Assembly (NCBI RefSeq): GCF_014764705.1
Contig: NZ_JACXXG010000025.1
Location: forward strand, 1-64,000
Direction of reading: 5' to 3'
Length of the DNA stretch: 64,000 nucleotides
DNA from: Stutzerimonas kunmingensis
GTDB taxonomy: Bacteria > Pseudomonadota > Gammaproteobacteria > Pseudomonadales > Pseudomonadaceae
Below the pieces are notes generated by a model. It did not search any database. It saw only the letters and a list, made by a program, of their open reading frames with translations, and was not told the DNA's origin. Made by a program: the position numbers and the translations under genes. Shown piece by piece: positions 56,534 to 64,000 of this stretch. Every line of letters starts with the position of its first letter. Within the stretch, counting starts at the first letter, position 1.

Positions 56534-57250
56534 CTACACCATCGCCACGGCAGCTTCGGAAACGAACAGATAGCCCTTGCCGCGCACCGTCTTGATCAGC
56601 CGCGGATGATCGGGATCGTCACCGATCTTGGGGCGGATACGCGAAATACGCACATCGATGGAGCGGTCCTGACCGTCGTATTCGATGCCGCGCAGCTCGG
56701 CGAAGATTTCTTCACGGGAAAGAATGCGTCCAGGGTTGGAGGTCAGCAGCCAGAGCAGGTCGAACTCGGCGCCGGTCAGTTCGATCTGCTGCTCACGCAG
56801 CCAGGCTTCGCGCAACGCGCTGTCGATCACCAACGGGCCGAACTGCAGGCGCTTGGCATTGGTCGGTGCCTCTGGCGGCTGACGACGCAGCAAGGCGCGG
56901 ATGCGCGCCAGCAACAGACGCGGACGCACCGGCTTGCAGACATAGTCGTCGGCGCCGGTTTCCAGCCCCAACACCTGATCCAGATCGTCGGCCCGCGCGG
57001 TGAGCATGAGGATCGGGCCATCGTAGCGGTCACGCACCCGCCGGCAGATCGACAGGCCATCCTCCCCGGGCAGCATCAGATCGAGCACCACCAGATCCGG
57101 GCGCTCCTCGATGATGCGCTCGGCGGCGCAGGCGCCATCCGATTCGATCGACACCTCGAAGCCGCCACTGCTCTGCAGGTATTCCTGCGTCAGCTCGGCC
57201 AGCCGTCGATCGTCCTCGACGATGAGAATCCGCCACGTCTCTTGCTCCAT
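56534..57250 (-). CDS. OmpR-family response regulator (RstA-like)
   Basis: The 238-residue regulator has a receiver domain (VEDDRRLAELTQEYLQSS; phosphorylated Asp in LVVLDLMLPGEDG) and a winged-helix DNA-binding domain (REEIFAELRGIEYDGQDRSI; ISRIRPKIGDDP). The interface PxPR-like motif KPVRPR resembles RstA. It is read from ATG 57248-57250, upstream of its kinase. Its promoter region is shared with the divergent nrdA control region. Confidence 0.9.
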   Translation of the reverse strand: MEQETWRILIVEDDRRLAELTQEYLQSSGGFEVSIESDGACAAERIIEERPDLVVLDLMLPGEDGLSICRRVRDRYDGPILMLTARADDLDQVLGLETGADDYVCKPVRPRLLLARIRALLRRQPPEAPTNAKRLQFGPLVIDSALREAWLREQQIELTGAEFDLLWLLTSNPGRILSREEIFAELRGIEYDGQDRSIDVRISRIRPKIGDDPDHPRLIKTVRGKGYLFVSEAAVAMV

Positions 57251-57346
57251 CCCCGCCCCCTGTCAGACCGTCAGGCCACAAACGAACAGCGCGCATTGTA
57301 CCCAACGCCCGGCCCGGCACGATGCACAAAAAGCGGGCATCGGCAA

Positions 57347-57362
57347 ACACAACATGTAGTGT
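57347..57362. promoter_or_regulatory. Distal NrdR-box-like motif
   Basis: ACACAACATGTAGTGT closely resembles the NrdR consensus acaCwAtATaTwGwgt. It is 395 bases upstream of the proximal copy and nearer the divergent rstA-type gene, so whether it acts on nrdA is uncertain. Confidence 0.5.
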
Positions 57363-57479
57363 CATTGACCATCATCAAAATATGCCCGGCGGCGCGTATT
57401 TCGTCGGCATTCGGCCGAGCGCCGCAGCCATGCGGCCTGCGGCCGGACGCCGCGCTTTCACCCACAATCCGCACACACG

Positions 57480-57499
57480 TTATCCACAGGTTATCCCAG
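57480..57499 (+). promoter_or_regulatory. DnaA box with an adjacent degenerate copy, upstream of nrdA
   Basis: TTATCCACA (57480-57488) is a perfect DnaA box; TTATCCCAG (57491-57499) is a degenerate second site in direct orientation. DnaA control of nrdAB is known in E. coli; here it is an inference from position, 470 bases before the nrdA ATG. Confidence 0.55.
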
Positions 57500-57748
57500 A
57501 CGGCTGCCTTGCATTGGCCCGGAGCCAGCATTATCTTGTCGCTCCAGCGCGCCTTGACCCCTTGATATTGGGCCTGCGCACCGCAACTGACACAATCGAG
57601 ACATTTTCGAGAGCTGGGCTATCGCCCTACCTCCCATTGCTCTGCAACACCGTCGGCAGCTTCAGGTCAAGCATTAATGCAAGCCTTCGACAGTCGTCTC
57701 CCTGACTTCAAGCGCGGAACTAGCAGCTGTGCTCGGAGCCAAGACAAA

Positions 57749-57791
57749 ACACAACATATTGTGTTGACAGTTTTTCCAGCCTGACTATCCT
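57749..57791 (+). promoter_or_regulatory. nrdA promoter with overlapping NrdR box
   Basis: The NrdR box ACACAACATATTGTGT (57749-57764) is a near-perfect palindrome. It abuts a sigma-70 promoter, TTGACA (57764-57769), N16, TATCCT (57786-57791). NrdR represses ribonucleotide reductase promoters. This gives a leader of about 160 nt. Apart from these motifs, 57251-57957 contains no gene that I can see. Confidence 0.75.
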
Positions 57792-57957
57792 TCCGGCAAC
57801 GACTTAGCTCGTCAGCGGCCTAGTCAGGACTATTCCTTGCGATACCACCGTGCACCGCGATGCGGGGCATGGCTCATGCAGTAACGACGCCCGGGCTCAA
57901 CGAAGCCCGCGCAGACAGAACCAGAACCGCGACTAAAAGAGAGAATCCGGAGCCCCC

Positions 57958-60837
57958 ATGCAGAACCCATCCACTCGCGAGAACCCGCTGTCAGCCGATG
58001 CACCGGATCTGGCGGCTACCGCCCCGGGCCAGCTGCGCGTGATCAAGCGCAACGGTACCGTCGTCCCCTACACCGACGACAAGATCACCGTCGCCATCAC
58101 CAAGGCCTTTCTCGCAGTGGAAGGCGGTAACGCTGCCGCTTCCTCGCGTATTCACGACACCGTCGCGCGCCTGACCGAGCAGGTCACCGCCACCTTCCGT
58201 CGTCGCATGCCCTCCGGTGGCACCATCCATATCGAAGAAATCCAGGACCAGGTCGAACTGGCCCTGATGCGTGCCGGTGAGCAGAAAGTCGCGCGTGACT
58301 ACGTGATCTACCGCGAAGCCCGTAGCCAGGAGCGCAAGAGCGCCGCGGCCAACGACATCGCCCAGCCGCACCCGAGCATCCGCGTCACCCGCGCCGATGG
58401 CAGCCAGCAGCCGCTGGACATGGGTCGCCTGCAGACCATCATCACCGAAGCCTGCGAAGGCCTGGCCGAAGTCGATGGCGCGCTGATCGAGCGTGAAACC
58501 CTGAAGAACCTCTACGACGGCGTGGCCGAGAAGGACGTCAACACCGCCCTGGTGATGACTGCCCGCACCCTGGTCGAGCGTGAGCCAAACTACAGCCAGG
58601 TCACCGCGCGCCTGCTGATGGACACCCTGCGTGCCGAAGCCCTGGGCTTCCTCGGCGTTGCCGAAGCCGCCACCCATCACGAGATGGCCGACCTCTACGC
58701 CAAGGCCCTGCCGGCCTACATCGAGAAAGGCGTCGAGTTCGAACTGCTCGATTCCAAGCTCAAGAGCTACGACCTGGCCAAGCTGGGCGCCGCACTCAAC
58801 CACGAGCGCGACCAGCAGTTCACCTACCTCGGCCTGCAGACCCTGTACGACCGCTACTTCATCCACAAGGACAATGTCCGCTTCGAGCTGCCGCAGATCT
58901 TCTTCATGCGCGTCGCCATGGGCCTGGCCATCGAAGAAGAGCAGAAAGAAGCCCGCGCCATCGAGTTCTATAACCTGTTGTCGTCCTTCGACTACATGGC
59001 CTCGACGCCGACACTGTTCAACGCCGGCACCCTGCGTCCGCAGCTGTCCTCCTGCTACCTGACCACCGTGCCGGACGACCTGGGCGGCATCTACGACGCC
59101 ATCCGCGATAACGCCCTGCTCTCCAAGTTCGCCGGCGGCCTGGGCAACGACTGGACCCCGGTGCGCGCACTGGGCGCCTACATCAAGGGCACCAACGGCA
59201 AATCCCAGGGCGTCGTGCCCTTCCTCAAAGTGGTCAACGACACCGCCGTCGCGGTCAACCAGGGCGGCAAGCGCAAGGGCGCGGTCTGCGCCTACCTGGA
59301 AACCTGGCACCTGGACATCGAGGAATTCCTCGAGCTGCGCAAGAACACCGGTGACGACCGTCGCCGCACCCACGACATGAACACCGCCAACTGGATTCCG
59401 GACCTGTTCATGAAGCGCGTCTTCGACGACGGCCCCTGGACCCTGTTCTCCCCGTCCGACGTCCCCGATCTGCACGACCTCACCGGCCGCGCCTTCGAGG
59501 AGCGTTACGAGTACTACGAGGAGCTGACCAAGTACGGCAAGATCAAGCTGTTCAAGACCCTGCCGGCCAAGGACCTGTGGCGCAAGATGCTCTCGATGCT
59601 GTTCGAGACCGGCCACCCGTGGCTGACCTTCAAGGACCCGTGCAACCTGCGCAGCCCGCAGCAGCACGTCGGCGTGGTGCACAGCTCGAACCTGTGCACC
59701 GAGATCACGCTGAACACCAACAAGGACGAGATCGCCGTCTGCAACCTGGGCTCGATCAACCTGGTCAACCACATCAAGGACGGCAAGCTCGACGCCGCCA
59801 AGCTGGAGCGCACCGTTCGCACCGCTGTCCGCATGCTCGATAACGTCATCGACATCAACTACTACAGCGTGCCGCAGGCGCAGAACGCCAACTTCAAGCA
59901 CCGCCCGGTGGGCCTGGGCATCATGGGCTTCCAGGACGCGCTGTACCTGCAGCACATCGCCTACGGTTCCGATGCCGCCATCGACTTCGCCGACAAGTCC
60001 ATGGAAGCCATCAGCTACTTCGCCATCCAGGCCTCCTGTGACTTGGCCGACGAGCGTGGCGCCTACTCCAGCTTCCAGGGCTCGCTGTGGTCCCAGGGCA
60101 TCCTGCCGCTGGATTCCCAGCAGATCCTCATCGAGGCCCGTGGCCAGAAGTACATCGACGTCGACCTGACCGAATCCCTGGACTGGGCGCCGATCCGCGA
60201 GCGCGTCAAGAAAGGCATCCGCAACTCCAACATCATGGCCATCGCCCCGACCGCGACCATCTCCAACATCGTTGGCGTGTCGCAGTCCATCGAGCCGACG
60301 TACCAGAACCTGTACGTCAAATCGAACCTGTCCGGCGAGTTCACCGTGATCAACCCGTACCTGGTCCACGACCTCAAGGCCCGCGGCCTGTGGGACCCGG
60401 TCATGGTCAACGACCTCAAGTACTACGACGGCTCCGTACAGCAGATCGAGCGCATCCCGCAGGATCTGAAAGACATGTACGCCACCGCCTTCGAGGTGGA
60501 AACCAAGTGGATCGTCGACGCCGCCAGCCGCCGCCAAAAGTGGATCGACCAGGCGCAGTCGCTGAACCTGTACATCGCCGGCGCCTCGGGCAAGAAGCTC
60601 GACGTGACCTACCGCATGGCCTGGTACCGTGGCCTGAAGACCACCTACTACCTCCGTGCCCTGGCCGCGACCAGCACCGAGAAGTCCACCATCAACACCG
60701 GCAAGCTGAACGCCGTGTCCAGTGGTGGCAGCGAGGCGGCGAACTCCGCCAGCGCCGCTCCGGCTGCCGAGCCGCAGCCGGCTCCGGTGCCGCTGGCATG
60801 TTCGATCGATAACCCCGACTGCGAAGCCTGCCAGTAA
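57958..60837 (+). CDS. nrdA: Class Ia ribonucleoside-diphosphate reductase, alpha subunit
   Basis: The 959-residue large subunit reduces ribonucleotides with NrdB. Two N-terminal ATP-cones are visible: residues about 22-115 (RVIKRNGTVVPYTDDKITVA) and about 138-235 (IRVTRADGSQQPLDMGRLQT). The catalytic barrel has QLSSCYL, NLCTEITLNT and APTATISNI-like motifs, and the tail ends CSIDNPDCEACQ with the C-x4-C-x2-C-like redox cysteines. Two ATP-cones are known for P. aeruginosa NrdA. The start follows a GAGAGAATCCGGAG leader. Confidence 0.96.
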   Translation: MQNPSTRENPLSADAPDLAATAPGQLRVIKRNGTVVPYTDDKITVAITKAFLAVEGGNAAASSRIHDTVARLTEQVTATFRRRMPSGGTIHIEEIQDQVELALMRAGEQKVARDYVIYREARSQERKSAAANDIAQPHPSIRVTRADGSQQPLDMGRLQTIITEACEGLAEVDGALIERETLKNLYDGVAEKDVNTALVMTARTLVEREPNYSQVTARLLMDTLRAEALGFLGVAEAATHHEMADLYAKALPAYIEKGVEFELLDSKLKSYDLAKLGAALNHERDQQFTYLGLQTLYDRYFIHKDNVRFELPQIFFMRVAMGLAIEEEQKEARAIEFYNLLSSFDYMASTPTLFNAGTLRPQLSSCYLTTVPDDLGGIYDAIRDNALLSKFAGGLGNDWTPVRALGAYIKGTNGKSQGVVPFLKVVNDTAVAVNQGGKRKGAVCAYLETWHLDIEEFLELRKNTGDDRRRTHDMNTANWIPDLFMKRVFDDGPWTLFSPSDVPDLHDLTGRAFEERYEYYEELTKYGKIKLFKTLPAKDLWRKMLSMLFETGHPWLTFKDPCNLRSPQQHVGVVHSSNLCTEITLNTNKDEIAVCNLGSINLVNHIKDGKLDAAKLERTVRTAVRMLDNVIDINYYSVPQAQNANFKHRPVGLGIMGFQDALYLQHIAYGSDAAIDFADKSMEAISYFAIQASCDLADERGAYSSFQGSLWSQGILPLDSQQILIEARGQKYIDVDLTESLDWAPIRERVKKGIRNSNIMAIAPTATISNIVGVSQSIEPTYQNLYVKSNLSGEFTVINPYLVHDLKARGLWDPVMVNDLKYYDGSVQQIERIPQDLKDMYATAFEVETKWIVDAASRRQKWIDQAQSLNLYIAGASGKKLDVTYRMAWYRGLKTTYYLRALAATSTEKSTINTGKLNAVSSGGSEAANSASAAPAAEPQPAPVPLACSIDNPDCEACQ

Positions 60838-61281
60838 CAAAGGAGGCGCGCCGCCCTCTCCTTTTGGGGAGAGGGCAGCTGGTAAAGGGAGGAGCGGCGT
60901 CTGCGGCGTTGGCCGCCAAACCGGACCCCATCACGTACAGCTGTACGCTCAGGGGTTCCGGCTCGGCAGCCGCCTAGCAGCCACTCGCACAGCTCCACGC
61001 TCGCACCATTGTTGCGACAAGGAAACAGAACGGCCCGCTCCTGCTCGCCAGGAGCCCTAAGCCAACGCAGTGGCTATCGATCGAGCAAGCCCGACGCCAA
61101 CACCGAACCAGTCCCCTCGCCCCTCTGGGGAGAGGGTTAGGGTGAGGGGCAGCCCCACCAGACGATACAAAGGCCGGACCTACCTCGGCCCAAACCAAAT
61201 ACCCGCTTTTGCGTGCAAACCAAAAGCACCCAAACACATCCGACCGGCCAAGCCCCGGTCCCCGATCAGGAGCTATCGCAC
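60838..61281. repeat. nrdA-nrdB spacer with two CCCTCTCC/GGAGAGGG hairpins and a palindrome
   Basis: Hairpin one: GCCCTCTCC (60853-60861) with GGAGAGGGC (60868-60876). Hairpin two: CCCCTC...GAGGGG arms in 61113-61150, around CCCTCTGGGGAGAGGG. Between them is a perfect 14-bp palindrome CGTACAGCTGTACG (60934-60947). No T-run follows the first hairpin, so it may attenuate rather than end nrdA mRNA. No gene is visible in the 444 bases. Confidence 0.65.
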
Positions 61282-62529
61282 ATGCTGAGCTGGGACGAAT
61301 TCAACGAAGAAGACACCACCACCGCCGCGCCGGCCCCCGCTGCCGCGCAGCCGGCAGGCCAGACCGCCGCCAAGCTGGACAACGACGCCGCCGGTTCCGT
61401 AGAAGAAGCCCGCGCCGTTGCCGCCAGTGACTCCGACGCCATCGCCCGCGCCAAGCGCGCGCTGGACGACCTGGACATCCAGGAAGGCCTCAACGAACTG
61501 GAAGGCGAATCGGCCCGCGTGCGCGTCGACGAGAAGCGCATGATCAACGCCCGCGCCGACCTCAACCAGCTCGTACCCTTCAAGTACGACTGGGCCTGGC
61601 AGAAGTATCTGGATGGTTGCGCCAACCACTGGATGCCGCAGGAAGTGAACATGAACGCCGACATTGCCCTGTGGAAGAGCAAGGACGGCCTCAGCGAAGA
61701 CGAGCGCCGCATCGTCAAGCGCAACCTCGGCTTCTTCTCCACCGCCGACAGCCTGGTCGCCAACAACCTCGTACTGGCCACCTACCGCCTGATCACCAAC
61801 CCCGAATGCCGCCAGTACATCCTGCGCCAGGCCTTCGAAGAGGCGATCCACACCCACGCCTACCAGTACTGCATCGAATCGCTGGGCATGGATGAAGGCG
61901 AGATCTTCAACATGTACCACGAGATCCCGAGCGTCGCGAAAAAGGCCAGCTGGGGCCTCAAGTACACCCGTTCCATTTCCGACCCGACCTTCCAGACCGG
62001 CACCCCGGATACCGACAAGCAGTTCCTGCGCAACCTCATCGCCTACTACTGCGTACTCGAAGGCATCTTCTTCTATTGCGGCTTCACCCAGATTCTCTCC
62101 ATGGGCCGCCGCAACAAGATGACCGGCACCGCCGAGCAGTTCCAGTACATCCTGCGCGACGAGTCCATGCACCTGAACTTCGGCATCGACATGATCAACC
62201 AGATCAAGATCGAGAACCCGCACCTGTGGGACGCCGACATGAAGGACGAAGCGACCCAGATGATCCTCCAGGGCACCCAACTGGAAATCGAATACGCCCG
62301 CGACACCATGCCCCGTGGCGTCCTCGGCATGAACGCCGCGATGATGGAGGACTACCTCAAGTTCATCGCCAACCGTCGCCTGACGCAGATTGGCCTGAAG
62401 GAAGAGTATCCGGGCACTACCAACCCGTTCCCGTGGATGTCGGAAATCATGGATTTGAAGAAGGAGAAGAACTTCTTTGAGACGCGGGTTATTGAGTATC
62501 AGACGGGTGGGGCTTTGAGCTGGGATTGA
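61282..62529 (+). CDS. nrdB: Class Ia ribonucleoside-diphosphate reductase, beta subunit
   Basis: From ATG 61282 ([18 protein letters not shown] about 8 bases upstream) the protein has 415 residues. The first 40 residues are an Ala-rich tail. Di-iron/radical regions include [44 protein letters not shown] and [14 protein letters not shown]. NrdB supplies the tyrosyl radical to NrdA. It is separated from nrdA by a 444-base repeat-bearing spacer. A terminator follows at 62601. Confidence 0.96.
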   Translation: MLSWDEFNEEDTTTAAPAPAAAQPAGQTAAKLDNDAAGSVEEARAVAASDSDAIARAKRALDDLDIQEGLNELEGESARVRVDEKRMINARADLNQLVPFKYDWAWQKYLDGCANHWMPQEVNMNADIALWKSKDGLSEDERRIVKRNLGFFSTADSLVANNLVLATYRLITNPECRQYILRQAFEEAIHTHAYQYCIESLGMDEGEIFNMYHEIPSVAKKASWGLKYTRSISDPTFQTGTPDTDKQFLRNLIAYYCVLEGIFFYCGFTQILSMGRRNKMTGTAEQFQYILRDESMHLNFGIDMINQIKIENPHLWDADMKDEATQMILQGTQLEIEYARDTMPRGVLGMNAAMMEDYLKFIANRRLTQIGLKEEYPGTTNPFPWMSEIMDLKKEKNFFETRVIEYQTGGALSWD

Positions 62530-62600
62530 TATTGGCTTACTTGCCGGAGAGTTAAGAGCGCTTTACCTGAAATGGATTTTGGGGCAGCGAGTAAAGACAG

Positions 62601-62627
62601 AAGCCCCGCCTTGTGCGGGGCTTTTTT
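62601..62627 (+). terminator. Intrinsic terminator after nrdB
   Basis: AAGCCCCGC (62601-62609) and GCGGGGCTT (62615-62623) form a 9-bp stem with loop CTTGT, followed by TTTTTT. It is 72 bases after the nrdB stop and 20 bases before the next gene. Confidence 0.92.
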
Positions 62628-62646
62628 ATTGGGCTAGGGTTACGCC

Positions 62647-63429
62647 TTGAAACAGATACTATACAAATACTACTCAACAGCGACAGAAACCCAACTCTCC
62701 AGAGCTATAGAGACACTTAACGGAAGAATATATTTTTCCGCGCCATCAAAATTCAACGACCCCTTCGAGCTATCCGCAAAAGTAAATATATCCACATCAC
62801 CGCTCCTGAAATCCCACAGCATGAAGGAAAAAGAAGCAGTGGAGCGAATATTTCGCCTCAGACCCCCTGAGGCCGTATCCGCCGAATGGCGAGAAAAAAT
62901 TGGCATTCTCTGTTTAACAGAAGACCCGCTAACCATACTTATGTGGTCGCACTACGCCAATAACCACACTGGAATATGCATCGGCTTCGACACAGAGGCT
63001 TCACCATTCAACGACACCAAAAAAGTCACCTACAACGGGGAAAGACCAAAAGCAGAATTCAACTCGGATCCAGAAAGGTTAATTGACCGAGTGCTACTTA
63101 CAAAATCACAGCACTGGCAATACGAAAAAGAATGGAGAATTCTAAAAAGAACAATAGAAACCGACGAATTGAATTTTTATCATGATACGTTCAAAACCAA
63201 CCCCGATCGATTAGACGAGATAGCAGAAACGATTGAGCAAAACGGAGGACCTGGCTCCTATAGCTTCGACAAAAGCGCAATCCGCAGCATATTTCTTGGA
63301 GCCCGGATAACACTGAAAAACAAAGAATCATTAATCCAAGCAGCTTCCACCCTCGTCCCACACGCAAAAGTGTTTCAAACCGAGCTTGATAACAACTATT
63401 TCTGGATAAACAAAAAAAGACTCAGATGA
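62647..63429 (+). CDS. DUF2971 domain-containing protein, A+T-rich
   Basis: The frame starts at TTG 62647 and encodes 260 residues; the DUF2971 signature is LYKYYSTATE and NGRIYFSAPSKFNDPFELSA at the N-terminus, with LCLTEDPLTILMWSHYANNH and GICIGFDTE later. Function is unknown; some DUF2971 genes occur in mobile or defence contexts. Base composition is clearly lower in GC than all neighbours, with AAA, ATA and TTA codons frequent, suggesting recent acquisition. No signal peptide. Its 3' end meets a REP-like repeat region. Confidence 0.8.
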   Translation: MKQILYKYYSTATETQLSRAIETLNGRIYFSAPSKFNDPFELSAKVNISTSPLLKSHSMKEKEAVERIFRLRPPEAVSAEWREKIGILCLTEDPLTILMWSHYANNHTGICIGFDTEASPFNDTKKVTYNGERPKAEFNSDPERLIDRVLLTKSQHWQYEKEWRILKRTIETDELNFYHDTFKTNPDRLDEIAETIEQNGGPGSYSFDKSAIRSIFLGARITLKNKESLIQAASTLVPHAKVFQTELDNNYFWINKKRLR

Positions 63430-63451
63430 CGAATATCCAGACAGAAAGGGA

Positions 63452-63565
63452 CAGCGAGGTAGCCGGGGCACCGCCCCGAAAGCGAGCGAGTAGGAAGTGA
63501 CGCGTGGAAAAGGCTTCGCCGTTTTCCACCCTACGTCTGGCAACATCGATGCTTCGGCGGCGTGG
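63452..63565. repeat. Left copy of a REP-like direct repeat flanking the RAYT remnant
   Basis: Begins CAGCGAGGTAGCC and contains a 36-bp core starting ACGCGTGGAAAAGG at 63500, including an imperfect hairpin GTGGAAAAGGCTTC/GCCGTTTTCCAC and CCACCCTACG. It runs on into GGCAAC and GGCGGCGTGG. A similar copy lies at 63913-64000. Its outward arm is the reverse complement type of the GTAGGGTGGAT repeats. Confidence 0.8.
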
Positions 63566-63579
63566 GCGGTTGAGATGCC

Positions 63580-63609
63580 GTAGGGTGGATAACGCTTTGC
63601 TTATCCACC
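63580..63609. repeat. REP-like unit GTAGGGTGGAT...ATCCACC
   Basis: GTAGGGTGGATAACGC with TTATCCACC forms a hairpin facing the 63500-63535 unit in inverted orientation. The pair resembles a REP doublet (REPIN). Same family as 14721-14750. Confidence 0.75.
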
Positions 63610-63652
63610 GATACGGACCTCCCGCCAACACAACGCTCAAGGATGAGCCGCG

Positions 63653-63805
63653 ATGTCCCGCTACCGCCGCGCCCAAGCGCCGGGCGCCACGTATTTCTTC
63701 ACGGTCAACTTGCTCAACCGTCGCAGCGATCTGCTGGTCCGCCATATCGACCTGCTACGCGAGACGGTGCGAGCCACACGCACACGCCATCCCTTCCACA
63801 GCTAG
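63653..63805 (+). pseudogene. Truncated REP-associated tyrosine transposase (RAYT), N-terminal fragment
   Basis: ATG 63653 opens 50 codons ending at TAG 63803-63805: MSRYRRAQAPGATYFFTVNL then LLRETVRATRTRHPFHS. This is the N-terminus of RAYT/IS200-like Y1 transposases (normally about 150-200 residues; HxH and catalytic Tyr follow). Both catalytic motifs are absent, so the gene is a remnant. Downstream, AAAAGGGGACAGATTTATTT (from 63808) is a sequence that often follows such genes. REP-like units flank it. Confidence 0.75.
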
Positions 63806-63912
63806 AGAAAAGGGGACAGATTTATTTTCCTTGCGCTAGCCACCCGTCTCCTGATGGGAAAGGCGCTCCCGAGCTGCCTGACGTTTTCCTTTTCGCTCCT
63901 GCAACCACCAGT

Positions 63913-64000
63913 CAGCGAGGTAGCCTGGAAGAAACGCGTGGAAAAGGCTTCGCCGTTTTCCACCCTACGCTCCGGCAACGTCGATGCGTCGGCGGTGTGG
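63913..64000. repeat. Right copy of the REP-like direct repeat (runs off window)
   Basis: Begins CAGCGAGGTAGCC and repeats the 36-bp core (63934-63969) identically to 63500-63535, followed by a diverged GGCAAC and GGCGGTGTGG. The unit is cut by the window end. About 80 bases between 63830 and 63912 show no feature. Confidence 0.8.

Noticed and set aside
57365..57386. Possible promoter TTGACC near the distal NrdR box
   Set aside because: No -10 element at the needed spacing; nearest TATG is too close.
57991..60840. 949-codon antisense frame opposite nrdA
   Set aside because: Long antisense frames arise from high GC codon bias in strongly expressed genes; composition is unlike a real protein.

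Overview
The window looks like a chromosomal segment of a high-GC gammaproteobacterium of the Pseudomonas group, most likely Stutzerimonas (Pseudomonas) stutzeri or a close relative. This rests on gene content and order, not on a database search. Blocks that match Pseudomonas synteny as I remember it include mazG-relA-rlmD-cysM-gacS, dapE-rlmA-hypothetical-csp (PA1162-PA1159 in P. aeruginosa), and nrdA-nrdB with a NrdA carrying two ATP-cones. Coding density is high and nearly everything is core metabolism, regulation or repair.

Layout. 1-127: the 3' end of an IS630-type element. 370-4683: a tiny membrane peptide, a periplasmic rhodanese, an MscS-type channel and FadE. 4804-11050: a four-gene DNA repair operon (MBL-fold exonuclease, ATP-dependent DNA ligase, Lhr-type helicase, metallophosphoesterase nuclease); the helicase N-terminus reads through an inserted repeat. 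11028-14602: small conserved genes, an erythromycin-esterase-like protein, a DUF2058 protein and MazG. 14784-27742: stringent response (RelA), rRNA and tRNA modification (RlmD, MnmC), CysM, ArgP, a TRIC-like channel, the GacS hybrid kinase and a TauE/SafE permease. 27736-35266: LysR regulators, a DEAD-box helicase, a periplasmic cyclophilin and small secreted proteins. 35350-40429: an OprO/P-type porin, TcdA, DapE, RlmA and a cold-shock protein with its own promoter and leader. 40634-44131: an ABC-2 transporter operon of the GldA/F/G type. 44402-48415: an accessory-looking run (NylB-like serine hydrolase, GNAT, class D beta-lactamase, SAM methyltransferase, membrane protein). 48433-57250: KatG with a candidate OxyR site, PlsB, GNAT, DUF4197 and an RstA/RstB-like two-component system. 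57958-62529: class Ia ribonucleotide reductase behind a promoter with NrdR and DnaA motifs. 62647-64000: a low-GC DUF2971 gene, then a truncated REP-associated tyrosine transposase (RAYT) between duplicated REP-like repeats.

No CRISPR array, prophage, toxin-antitoxin pair, rRNA or tRNA was recognised, and no clearly new multi-gene system. The most interesting items are the repeat-derived N-terminus of the Lhr helicase, the REP/RAYT remnant at the right edge with its A+T-rich neighbour, the widely spaced NrdR motifs plus DnaA box upstream of nrdA, the candidate OxyR site upstream of katG, and several unexplained hairpins. Two dispersed hairpin families recur: one with arms like CCCTCTCC/GGAGAGGG, the other with arms like GGTGGAT/ATCCACC.
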